This document shows positions 1-9,785 of a DNA stretch of 64,000 bases, piece after piece. The position numbers and the translations under genes are program-made. Source of the DNA: Theobroma cacao (Eukaryota; Streptophyta; Magnoliopsida; Malvales; Malvaceae); contig NC_030854.1 of assembly GCF_000208745.1 (NCBI RefSeq), positions 3,158,133 to 3,222,132 of the forward strand, written 5' to 3'. The notes below the pieces were generated by a model, which was not told the DNA's origin, searched no databases, and worked only from the letters and a program-made list of their open reading frames with translations. Each line of letters opens with the position of its first letter. Positions within the stretch are counted from its first letter, which is position 1.

Positions 1-902
1 TACTTTTTGGGATTTAAAATCTTATTTTTAACTATGGGTTGTTCTGTGTATTTTCTATGATTTTGCTATTCAACAATGGATTTTCAAATCAAAATTCCTT
101 TAGGTTTTTTTTTTCTGATCAAGGTTTTTGGAAGAAGGGTGAGTACTTTTTTTTTTCAAAAAGAATATCCTTAAATTGAAAAAAATGATAAAGAGGCACT
201 TGTGTCTGAAAATATTTATGTGATATGAAATTCTAATTTTTTTAACAGTTGATTAACTTTATTAACAGTTAAAGGACTAAAAACATCATTTAAAAATAGA
301 AAAAACCAAAATATCCTTTTAGAGTAATTGGAAGTGGTTTTTTAGATTTTACCGATTTGCAGAGTGAGTTGTGCTTTGATATTTTGGTTGCTTTGTTATG
401 TGCTTTGATCTATCGACTCAACCTCAAGAAATGGCTCTACACTCTAAAAAGGGAGGAAGGTACACCAATATCCTAGCACCTTAATACATTTAATGGATCT
501 TAATAATGTTGATTTTAATCTAGTGAAGGATGGCTCGCTTCTGAAACTGCACCACCTATATATATTTGTTTCCTACCATGGGGAGGTCAACCAACTTCAT
601 TTCCCTATGAAGTCTCGAAACTGCTCCATAGCTCTTACGTTACTTGTGATACTAATTCTCTCTCCTAGCTCACATACAACATTAAAATCACCTCCGACAT
701 CAAGGTATTGAATATTGTGTCAATACTTAAATTAATTCTTCCCATCGCACCTTCGTATCCTCTTCCCATAGCGCCTTCGTATCCCCCTCGTTATCATTTG
801 GTGTGTAGGCTGGTAAGTGAAATAGGCAGTTATAACTAGGTTCAATGTTGTAAACCCCCTAGTTGTGAGAAGATTGTCCCTGTTTAAATGCCCTGCTTAA
901 TA
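1..902. other. Non-genic left edge
   Basis: I see no recognisable gene here. The reading frames are short and show no family motif. The only structure noted is a 24-bp tandem duplication at 738-761 and 762-785. It is AT-rich spacer with a few pyrimidine-rich patches. Confidence 0.5.
738..785. repeat. 24-bp tandem duplication
   Basis: Two adjacent 24-bp units, each beginning CTTCCCAT and containing CCTTCGTATCC, differ at only a few positions. It is a simple local duplication with no coding context. Confidence 0.75.
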
Positions 903-1671
903 CAGTTAAACCTCTGTAAAGTAGTAAACCTCTATAAAGTAATACTTTGGGATAATGAAAATTTATTAATTAATTAAAATATTATTTAATCAATAAATTA
1001 ATAATTTATTAATTTATTAAAATATTTTTTATTTTTTTAAAATATTTTTTATTTTTTTAAAATATTAAGCTTAATACATGTATTCTGTATTGTCATTATA
1101 ATAATATTACTTAATTACCGAATTACGAATTATCATTTTTTTATGTATTTGTTTAATCAAAACAAATTCATGTATATAATTAGTCTTATTAAATAGAAGT
1201 CATGGATCTATCTATTTGGCAAGTACGTCATAGAAAATCACAAAGAAGATGAAGTTGAAAACCATAGTTCTATACGGGAACTTGTCTCGCGCAAAGATGT
1301 ATCCAAAGCAATAAATCATATTGTATAATTTTCTCTTACAATACGAGAACATTATATCAAAACTTCTTAATACACTAAGAAAAGTTAAAGATAAAGTTCA
1401 AAAGACATCGATTTCAAGAAGAAATAAGTAACATTAGAGTCATATTTTACAAAAATTTCTTAATTGAGTCATGTATATATACAATTTTAATATATAAAGA
1501 GATTATTAATTTATATATAAAGTGAAACTTACATATATTTTAAAAATGTATTATCTTATAAATTTAATAAATTATTAATTTACTACATTAATTTCAAATT
1601 AAGATCAATAAAAAAATATTATTTAATTAAAATTATTAATTTCTTAAATATTAATTTGTAGAGATTATACA
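903..1671. mobile_element. Emigrant/Lemi-like (pogo family) relic element
   Basis: The left end reads CAGTTAAACCTCTGTAAAG, preceded by TA, with a second AAACCTCTATAAAGTAATA copy just inside. The right end reads TTAATTTGTAGAGATTATAC, an imperfect inverted complement. Emigrant MITEs and the related pogo-like Lemi1 transposon have termini of the type CAGTAAAACCTCTATAAATT and insert at TA. The interior is AT-rich with no intact transposase; about 1380-1440 may be a decayed C-terminal coding remnant. Family assignment rests on the termini only. Confidence 0.5.
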
Positions 1672-2943
1672 ATACATATCATTTAAATAATAGCTTAGAC
1701 AAGACCAAGTTACCTTAGGTTGGCGGCTAGTGGTTCATATGGTGTCGGCATAAGTAGCATTTAAAGGTGACTGAAATTTCCGTAGTACGTACTTCTAAGT
1801 TTGCGGAAACCAATAAGGACCTACCACCATTAGTGTATCTTTTCAAGGATCTTAAAATTTAAATATGAACTCACCCATTAAGGGGCAAGCATGAATGAAT
1901 TTTTTACTTGCCAGTGACAACAAGGAATTATTTTATTACCGACGTGCGATACAGAGACTAGCGAAACTCGACTAGAAGCATACTAAAAGGCCTCAATATG
2001 TTAACATAGTTACTGAAATTTGTACGTCATTTTACACCAAGAATCCAAACAAATGTGTTCTTAAGTCATCTTTGTATGTATTTCTCTTCACATTCCAATT
2101 CTCCTTAACGTGAGAGAATCACAGTTAAATCATAAATGTTAACCTGCTGATCCCGTATATGAACAACAAATAATTAAGCAAATGCATTTTCCTCCCCTTT
2201 CCGGCCAATGGCAGCGAGATATCTTTTTACCATTTTCAAGGTAAGAAGACCTAAGTAGCCAGATATATGTACCTTAATTAATGAAGAGAAACAATTACTA
2301 ATAAATGGATAGGAGAACATGAAGAGGAAGGAGAATTTAGATCACTGATGGTATTTTCCAGAAACATCAGTCAGTAACCTTTGGCATTTGTATACAGTAA
2401 TTTGTACCTTAAAAGAGCAGTGTATATGGAAGATTCCAAAGATGCGAAAGTTACCCGTCAATACACATAAACATTAGTTTTCCTTTTTCTGAATCTTTGT
2501 AATCAATCAATGAATTAGTATGTCCCAACATTAATGAAAAGAACACCGTGTTGTACTTCTTTACAATGTCGCTACGGTTGTTTGATGGTAGACAAACACA
2601 CAGTTGTCTATAACAATTGTCTGGGGCCGTCTAAAAAAGTATGGTCTGGTCTGTAGCCACAGTTTTTTTCCTTTGAAATGACTGAAGCTCAAAATTCTTG
2701 GCCTTTTCTACCTGATATTTCTAAATGTTTTTTTTTTGTCTCCTTTTTTTATTATATTAATATATTTTTTACGTAACACATCTCCCTCTTATCGTAAGGG
2801 ATTTAAAGGTAAGAAAACGACACAACACGAAAACAGCAAGTTCAACGTTAACAACTTAAAAGCCACAACATTGAGATGTGACATCCTAACTTATGTACGT
2901 TGCATAGTAGTTTCTCAAAACCACCAGTTTGAAGATACCCGAA
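1672..2943. other. Spacer with diverged SAUR-flank homology
   Basis: I find no gene. From about 2500 on, the sequence resembles the region downstream of SAUR-B (about 11560-11760): both contain a CCGTGTTGT...TTTGT...GGTC...GTAGCCAC-like series in the same order. This implies that the SAUR-A and SAUR-B units arose from an older tandem duplication that included 3' flanks. Confidence 0.4.
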
Positions 2944-3329
2944 TGACTGTATTTCAGTTCATAATTATGTCATTTCAATGATTCCACAAGGATTAATTAA
3001 TTTAGAGGATTTAAATTTCTCTAATATTCAAACCAGGAGCATTTTCGAACTTCATTAAAATGGTGAAGGACTCTAGTGAAATACTCAAAGACAATCAGGT
3101 GGTACACTACAAGAACTAATCTGTCTATGTGTTATGGAAGTTGAAGAGGATATGGCTCCTCGTCAAAGCTCTTTTGGTTATTCTTCCCTGGAAGCAGAGT
3201 TTGCTCATTTAACAAAACAGTGCATAAATTCAGGCTGAAGGCAAGAAAGAGGAGGGCTTAAGGCTCAATATGATACAATATGCATAAATATTTCCCATTT
3301 CCTTTGTTTTCTTCACTCAATCAATGGCT

Positions 3330-3780
3330 TTATTTATTATAGAATAATCACAGCACAAAGGATCGCAAAGCACTAGTTCACTTGAAGCCAAGATGGCTCA
3401 GTGACATAGTGCATACATAAAAGAACGCCATACAACAACCACACCAGATAAACAACTACACGGTACACACCACCACCTGAGAACATATATACAAATAGCC
3501 ATGAAAATACAAATATCACCACACCTACATATGGAAGTCAGGATCGAGCTTCGACAGATCTTCGGCTGGAGACAGGCGCTGCACCAGAAAGCTCTGAACA
3601 CAGCACCAGATTCACAAAGCAAACAGAATCCATCTAAATCAGAAATCACTTCAACACCTCACACATAAAACAGCCTGCACCAGCTGCAACATAGCCCAGT
3701 AAACAAGCAGCAAATCACCACCAAGAAGAGAAAAAAATCTTTTCTATCAACCCCAAACTTGAAATGCGTTGAATAATTTC
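3330..3780 (-). other. Conserved, relatively GC-rich region downstream of SAUR-A
   Basis: About 450 bp, richer in GC than its surroundings, closely conserved at 19790-20185. On the minus strand it ends with AATAAATAAAG near 3326-3343, which could be a polyadenylation signal for a long SAUR-A 3' UTR or the tail of a LINE-like insertion. An 83-codon minus frame at 3398-3649 is shifted in the other copy, so I do not call it a gene. Confidence 0.35.
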
Positions 3781-3925
3781 CATATCCTTTTCTTGAATAC
3801 TAACTCCACTAAATTATCATTACAGAAACAGTGCTTAAAAATTACGTATCTATCTAATCCAAGCAAAGATCTATTTACTTGGACTACAGAAGGAACAAAT
3901 TAATTAATTCAGTTGTTTGTCCAAG

Positions 3926-4342
3926 CTAGTAGCCTTCTGTTGTTGTAGCATTACAGGTAGCCCAACCTTCAGTATCAGCATGCTCAGCTTCCCAGTCTTG
4001 TAGGATCTTTTGCAGTTCCTGCGGACGACAAGGGAGAGAAAGAACCCCCTTTTGATGGAATCCATATTCTTCCCCAGCCTGCTCCAGTAGACTCAGGAAT
4101 GCAGGGTTTGTTAAGTTGTCTAGTTCAATGACAAACCTCTGCGTTTCCTTTCCTTGAACTGCAAAGACCGTAAAATATCCTGCCTCAACATCATCTGACA
4201 TTGGTGTAGCTACGTTTATTTCTTCATCGACCTCAACATCATTAATGACAGCTTGTCCTCTGGAAAGTGAGACATGGAACCCCTTGCGTATTTTCTGGAG
4301 GAAAGGCCTAAACATTTCTAAACCTCTTTTTGTTCTCTTCAA
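3926..4342 (-). CDS. SAUR-family auxin-responsive protein (copy A1)
   Basis: A 138-residue protein with a full SAUR domain at about residues 52-115: the GYFTVFAVQG strand, ETQRFVIELD, NPAFLSLLEQAGEEYGF and the LPCRPQELQKIL end. The invariant-type EYGF...LPC pattern is intact. SAUR proteins are small, intronless, plant-specific regulators of auxin-linked cell expansion; those studied act through PP2C.D phosphatases and plasma-membrane H+-ATPase (family knowledge). The open frame starts at MKRTKRGLE, but Met-10 (MFRPFLQKIRKGF) aligns with the start of SAUR-B and is the likelier initiator, giving 129 residues. The C-terminal tail after residue 116 is longer than usual. A TATA box lies about 85 bp upstream. 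No introns or breaks are seen, and this is one of the two best-preserved genes in the window. Confidence 0.9.
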   Translation of the reverse strand: MKRTKRGLEMFRPFLQKIRKGFHVSLSRGQAVINDVEVDEEINVATPMSDDVEAGYFTVFAVQGKETQRFVIELDNLTNPAFLSLLEQAGEEYGFHQKGVLSLPCRPQELQKILQDWEAEHADTEGWATCNATTTEGY

Positions 4343-4500
4343 AGCTCTTGATAAGATTTCTCTCTGTGAATTTAAAAGAGTTTCTTTAAAATTCTATGCT
4401 CCTTGTTGCTGAGACTGCGAGGCAATTTATATTGGTTTTAAGTAGCATATAGGAAATATTTAGGAAGAAGTGTAGAGCCAACAGTAAGATTTAGTGTGTG
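4343..4500 (-). promoter_or_regulatory. SAUR-A1 promoter with TATA box
   Basis: Read on the minus strand, CCAATATAAATTGCC occurs at about 4421-4435, so the TATA box is at about 4425-4431, some 85 bp upstream of the first ATG. The same CCAATATAAATT core and flanking GGCTC-CAC block recur at all five SAUR promoters in the window. No canonical TGTCTC auxin element is evident in the proximal 150 bp. An RY-type CATGCA motif lies further upstream near 4604. Confidence 0.6.
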
Positions 4501-5429
4501 TCCAAATAGTCGATTTACTCTACGCGGATTAAAAGATAAGACACACGGTTGACAACCTAATTATTAATTTCCAACTTCCGTGTTAGGAGCTTTATCTACG
4601 ACTGCATGCATTAATTAATGAGCCGAAATTGGAGTTTATATTTTTTTAATTAGTTCTTGTTTTATGTGCTTCAAACTTGATTGATTTTATAGTAAACTCG
4701 TAATTATAGTAATAAAAATAATAAAGATTAAATATTTAAATAAAATTTTGCACTGTACTAAAAGAATCAATTAAGTCTCTAACCTTTTATTGTAATCAAT
4801 TAAATCTCTAACATTTTTTATTTTTGATCAAATAAACTCCTCTTACAAACTATTGACTGACTTTTATTAATTAACTATACAATTGACATTTCTATGTCAC
4901 ATCATCTGCCACATGGCAAGTTAACGTGTCATTTTGATGACATCATTATCACATAGCTGATGATATGGTATTAAATGTTGTTAAATAGAATAGTTATTTT
5001 ACCTTTTGGCCCAGCCATATGACATAAAATAATTGACTTAATGATTTAAAAAACAAAACAACAACTCTTTTCGCTAATATGATAGAACAATCTGTTTGTT
5101 TACTTTAATCAAGATTTCAACCTTTTTTTTAAAAGCGCTATTTTATTAAGATCACACACGCTAGTATGCCATTATAAGTCTTGAATCATGGTGATGAAAG
5201 ACTTCTAGTGGCATAAGAAAACTAGCTTTGGAGTATAAGAGTCCTCAACAGTTACAAAAGTTGTCAACTGCTCAAAAGGTAGTTTAAAGCACCTATTCTC
5301 TACTATGTCCTATGCATATAAGCCCAAGATTTCCTACTGCAAAATAACATATAGCAAATTCGTTGAAGAAACTAAGTAGGCTTAAACAAGAGCATTATAA
5401 AAAATAGATTCATGGTAAAGTAAAAAGCA

Positions 5430-7200
5430 CTTGTGGCTTGAAGGCCCACAGGGAACTATTGTCTGCATCTCCCTTCCCTTTCACTTATCTAGATTACTCA
5501 TCAGCATTCTTAATCCTCTTTTTCTGTTATCTCCCTTTTCATTGTCGCTCCTCCTTCACTCGTACCTTTTTATTTCTTTTGTTCTCCATCATCTCTCATT
5601 TCTCCCTTCCTCTGACTTCACTATTCTCCCATTCCCAATCTCATTACCCTTAATCCCCTCTCACCCTCTTACTCCCTAGATCATTTATGATCCTACTTCT
5701 GATTAATTAGTAAGTCTCCTCTAGTTCTGTTGTTTACCCCATCCCTCAACGGCTTCTAATTCAATCAATATTTTGATCACAACCTCCTTCTTTTTTTGAA
5801 AAGATAACTTCAATTTCTTTGTCAACTCCCATATTTCCTCTATTTTTCTTATCAAAATTGAGTTTCTTTTTTGGATGTCGGCACCTGATCTTGAGCTAAA
5901 CCCAAAAATTTCATTTTGTCCTTCTCATTTTTATTCCAATCTTTGTATTTTCCTTTACTGCTCAGCATGCTCCTTACCTCTGGTGAATATCTCTTCTTCA
6001 ATTTTTTCCCTTTCTTGCTTTTTCACAGTCCACCAATCTCTTACTCTTTCGCTACTTTTCTTCCCTTCGTACCCATTTCATTTTCCCACTCTGACATCTT
6101 TCTTTCCTCACTACTATGTTTATCACCAATGCTACTAATGCTATTTCCCACTTTGAGGTTTTCCTCTTTTTCTTCCGTCACTGCTTCTTTTCCACCTCCA
6201 TTATTTCTTCGCTTCTCGGCCTCCATTCTTTAAGTCTGCTTCTTCTCTCCCCCAATTTCTTAAGCTTTTTTTTTTTTCAATCTTATTCCACTTTCATTCT
6301 TCATCCATATAACTTCATAGATTGCCTTATTTCCACACTTGATTTTACTCTTAGTTGGACTTACTCATCTAGTGACCCAAAACCTTTCTTAAGCCCTTTC
6401 AATTTTCCTTCCTTGGTACCATAGACCTTTACTGCACTTGGGCTTGCATTAATTCATCTATAGCTCTTATTGAATCATGAGAGACGACCCACTCTTTTCT
6501 TACCTTGTTTGTTCCCAAACCAACTTGGCCCATTATCAAACCATTCTACTCATGGACCAATTCCGTTTTGTTCTCTATATGTTTCGCCTAGTTTTCCATT
6601 TTCACTTTTGCACTGTTGCTTCTTTTTCCTGATTCTGAATCTGTCTTGACTTTTTCTTCTGACCCATATCTTTCCTTTCCACTAGTCAACTTGTCAACCT
6701 TACTTTTAGATTTCTCCCTCTAACAAGACTTTATTAGATTGTAAACAATCTCCTATAAAACCTTGGTAAAATCTTGAATTTTCTTCTCATTGTCGTACAT
6801 CCATTTTGCCCTTCTTCTTCGACTTTAATTCAAATTCTTTTGCTTTGACCCATATCTTTCCTTTCCACTAGTCAACTTGTCAACCCTACTTTTAACTTTC
6901 TTCTTATGATTGGACTCTATCAAACTATAAACAATCTCATCTAAAACCTTGGTATAATCCCGAATTTTCTTTTTCTTGTCGTGCATTCATTCTGCCCTTC
7001 TCCTTCAACTTTAATTCAATTTCTTCTGCTTTGACATCTTTCTTATCATCATTTTTTCATCTTCCCATGTTGTCTGTTGCGTCAACTCCCACTTGCTTTA
7101 ACTCCACAGTCTTTTCTTTCTCTTCGCCATCGTTTCTGACATGATAGCCCTTATTTTATTGAGCCTCCATCTTAATTTAAGTTTTTTCTATTCTGTAAAG
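5430..7200 (-). pseudogene. Purine-rich coding relic (LINE-like ORF1 linker region)
   Basis: The plus strand is strongly pyrimidine-biased, giving long Ser/Phe/Leu-rich frames that are not real. On the minus strand short Lys/Glu-rich segments appear (for example EEKEENLKVGN near 6150 and SRVDKLTSGKERYG near 6860), typical of the charged linker downstream of the RRM region in plant LINE ORF1-type proteins. It is broken by many stops. It is linked to the RRM relic at 8.6-9.4 kb by orientation and position only. Confidence 0.35.
6661..7032. repeat. 186-bp tandem duplication
   Basis: Two adjacent units of about 186 bp (6661-6846 and 6847-7032) each begin GACCCATATCTTTCCTTTCC and continue with CAACTTGTCAACC. 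They lie inside the purine-rich relic and translate on the minus strand to similar VDKLTSGKERYG segments, so the duplication occurred within former coding sequence. Confidence 0.75.
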
Positions 7201-7880
7201 GGGTTTTTTTGGTTAAGGAGAGATGACGTGTTGCAATGAGTGAATCAGGGTACATTAAAGGCGGCAAATACTAAGATTAGAGCAGTCCTTGAAGCTTAAG
7301 TATTTTAGGTGGCACGTGATGAGGGATGAGAAAAGATGGAAGAAGCGGCGAATAATGGTGAATGGGAAAGGCCTAATAGGAAGAATGTTGGACGAATCTT
7401 AAAAGAGCTTTTTAGTATAATCGCTGCTAGGTTTCTAATGATTTCTCTTTCCTTCTTTCCAACCTCCAAGGCTCTCATATTTATACTGAACCAGTCATGG
7501 GAGAACATGCTTGTCATGGAAGAGCAGTTAAACAACGATTTTGAAAATATTAAAAGAATGACCGTGTAGTCGGGTAGTGGGCATAAGTTTTGGGTAATGG
7601 AGTAATGGCACTTAATAGTGCACCACGTGTGTTCTTATGGAAACAAACAAAGATCAAGGGGTAAAGCACATGTATTTCAAGGAAAAGTTAAGAGGAAGCC
7701 CTTTTAACTATCTCTATATCTGAGCCACCAAGCCAAACTCTCTACATCATCCCAAATGTGAAGATAACTCATAAACCTTGTCACTTGTTCTAAGTTACTT
7801 TCACTTCCTTGTACAAATAGCTGTTCCATGCTTGTTCTTGGGTGTTTCTGTGATTGTAATGCTCTTTGGATGTTTTTGTG

Positions 7881-8268
7881 CTTGAAACACCCTTGGGCGC
7901 TTCTGCGCTTGGAACACCCCTGAGAGCTTTTGCGCTTGAAACACCCTTGGGATTCCACGCTTAGAATACCCGTGGACACTTCTACGCTTGGAACACCTTT
8001 GGGCATTTCCACGTTTGGAACACCCTTGGGTGCTTCTACGCTTGGAACACCTGTACGCACTTCTAACTTGGGACACCTTTGGGGTTTCCATGCTTGGAAC
8101 ACTCTTGGGCGCTTTTGTGCGTGAAACACCCCTGGACGCTTTTGTGTTTGGAACACCTCTAGTGCTTCCAGTTAGGGACACCTCTGGGTGCTTCCATGCT
8201 TAGAACACCCTAGGCGTTTCCTAGTTCAGAACGTCCCTAGGCTCTGCTACGTTTGGAACATCCCTGAT
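7881..8268. repeat. 27-bp minisatellite, about 15 units
   Basis: Units of 26-28 bp follow the pattern CTTGGAACACCCTTGGGCGC then TTCTGCG. About 15 degenerate units run without interruption. Because 27 is a multiple of 3, long frames exist on both strands (minus strand repeats of the GVPSVEAPK type), but several frames are open at once, so the periodicity explains them. It lies between the two LINE-like relic segments and only in duplication copy 1. Confidence 0.85.
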
Positions 8269-8591
8269 ATAATTTTCTTGTAAACAATATTTTAAAAATA
8301 ATAATTAACCAAAATTGGGCATCTACACTTTCCCTTATTGTCGCTTTAAGACCACATTATTTCTTAATTCCAACTATGCTCACAAAGACATTTACCACCT
8401 TTCTTCTACGTTAATGCATATTCTATTCGAAACATTATCCTTGCTGTTGACACTTACAAGGACATGGGCTTGATCAAAGCTTTCTCTCTTGAAGATACTT
8501 TTGTCAATAGCTAGAAATCACACTAGCATTTGCTGATGGCTTTAAAAGTCTTGACATGCCATATTCGAATTGGAACCGTTAATAATCTCAC

Positions 8592-9405
8592 CTATAATTT
8601 GACATTTCTCTCTTGGTTTGCTATTGATAGTGGTAAGATCGAGTTAAACCATGCTATAAAGATATCTGCATACCCTTCCAACATAACTTTCATCTCTGCT
8701 TGATCTTCAAAGCTAAGAAAGATCGATTTACCCTCAATAACCCGCACCTGGACATTAATCCTTTCACTCAACAGACTAATTTCAACAATTTCACATGTTA
8801 TTCTTGATTTGAGCTTCCCGACTACATTGCTCTTAATCCATGTCATTTCTTCTTTGAGAATAATGGTGTTGACCGTTATTACCCCATTACTGTTTTGATA
8901 TATTCCATCATTCTTTCCTTTCTCCACCTTCTATTTTTCCACCAATCTGCCATTCTTTGTCTTTTTCGTTAGCTATTCTAACTATCTCTTACTTTCTTCG
9001 CTACTATATTGAACTACACCTTTCTCTTTTCTAATCATATGTCTCATCCCTAGAACAACGTCTTTAAAAGGACACCCAATCGCCCTTTATGTCTCTGTTT
9101 TCCATTACATATGCCTTATTTCCTTCCCCTACCGTCTTCTTTATTGGCTCTGCCTTTCTATCCATTACTCTTTTCCCATCTAACCATTGATGGCCACCCC
9201 ATTTTAGTGCTTTTTCCATCTCGAACCTTTCTCTAGACCTTACAAAGGCAAAGCCTGTGGTTCTTTCCTTAACCTAGTAACTGTTCCTAAGAACAAAAAC
9301 ATTCACCACTCTGCCATACTCTTCGAAAGTGCCTTTGATCGTTGACTATGTCACCTTCTTGTTGAGGTTGTGAACAAACATGGAGAACATGCTATCCAGC
9401 CATCT
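8592..9405 (-). pseudogene. RRM-containing LINE-type ORF1 relic
   Basis: Minus-strand translation from about 9390 gives an RNA-recognition motif: RNP2-like MFVHNL, then GTFEEYGRVVNVFV and RNP1-like TTGFAFVRS, followed by a basic tail. Further downstream (8927-8592), VVGKLKSRITCEIVEISLL, a GKSIFLSFEDQAEM segment and a WF motif match the domain that follows the RRM in plant LINE ORF1/gag-like proteins. At least two in-frame stops break the RRM. No endonuclease or reverse transcriptase of a LINE is seen nearby. The RRM assignment is firm and the LINE link is inferred. Confidence 0.6.
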
Positions 9406-9785
9406 TAGGGAAATAAATAAAAACTAATGAATATTTTAATTAAAAAAATTAATTAAGAACAAAATAATTAATTTAATAAGTTGTCAAAGGTAATTGTATT
9501 TTTCAATAGTTTTAAAGCTTGGTGTCCTTATATATAATAATAATGAGATAACACAAGAGACAATTCAACCCAATTATATTTAACAAGTAGCATAAAGATG
9601 GACGAATTGCAGGCTTTTGATCAGAAATGGATTTAGGTAACGTGCAAAGTTCAGTGCTAAAAGCTTACAAATTATGCATCTTAAATCACTGAAAGCTTAA
9701 GTATTACATCTTAAGTAGCATTTCGTATGAGAGAAGTTACTAATATTTTTTATAATGTGAGTGATAAAATTACTTTACAATGTTT

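Larger units (their letters stand above)
4708..9785. other. Block present only in duplication copy 1 (~5.1 kb)
   Basis: Copy 2 runs directly from the equivalent of about 4707 to the equivalent of about 9786 (near 21145), so this block was inserted into copy 1 or deleted from copy 2. It contains degraded LINE-like ORF1 sequence, a minisatellite, and AT-rich flanks with CAATTAAGTCTCTAACC-like repeats near 4770-4810. No clean terminal repeats or target duplication are visible at its edges. Confidence 0.6.

Noticed and set aside
493..711. 72-codon plus-strand frame near the left edge
   Set aside because: No recognisable domain and no promoter context; short enough to occur by chance.
3398..3649. 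83-codon minus-strand frame beside SAUR-A
   Set aside because: The equivalent at 19806-20081 is frame-shifted and differs at the protein level despite high DNA identity, so coding constraint is not supported.
5431..6424. Several overlapping plus-strand frames of 70-105 codons
   Set aside because: They are Ser/Phe/Leu-rich, overlap one another in all frames and reflect pyrimidine bias on the plus strand; no family motif is present.
7704..8203. Long frames on both strands across the repeat array
   Set aside because: The 27-bp unit is a multiple of three, so several frames stay open by periodicity alone.
7881..8268. CRISPR-like appearance of regularly spaced repeats
   Set aside because: Units are directly adjacent without unique spacers and the genome is a plant; it is a minisatellite.
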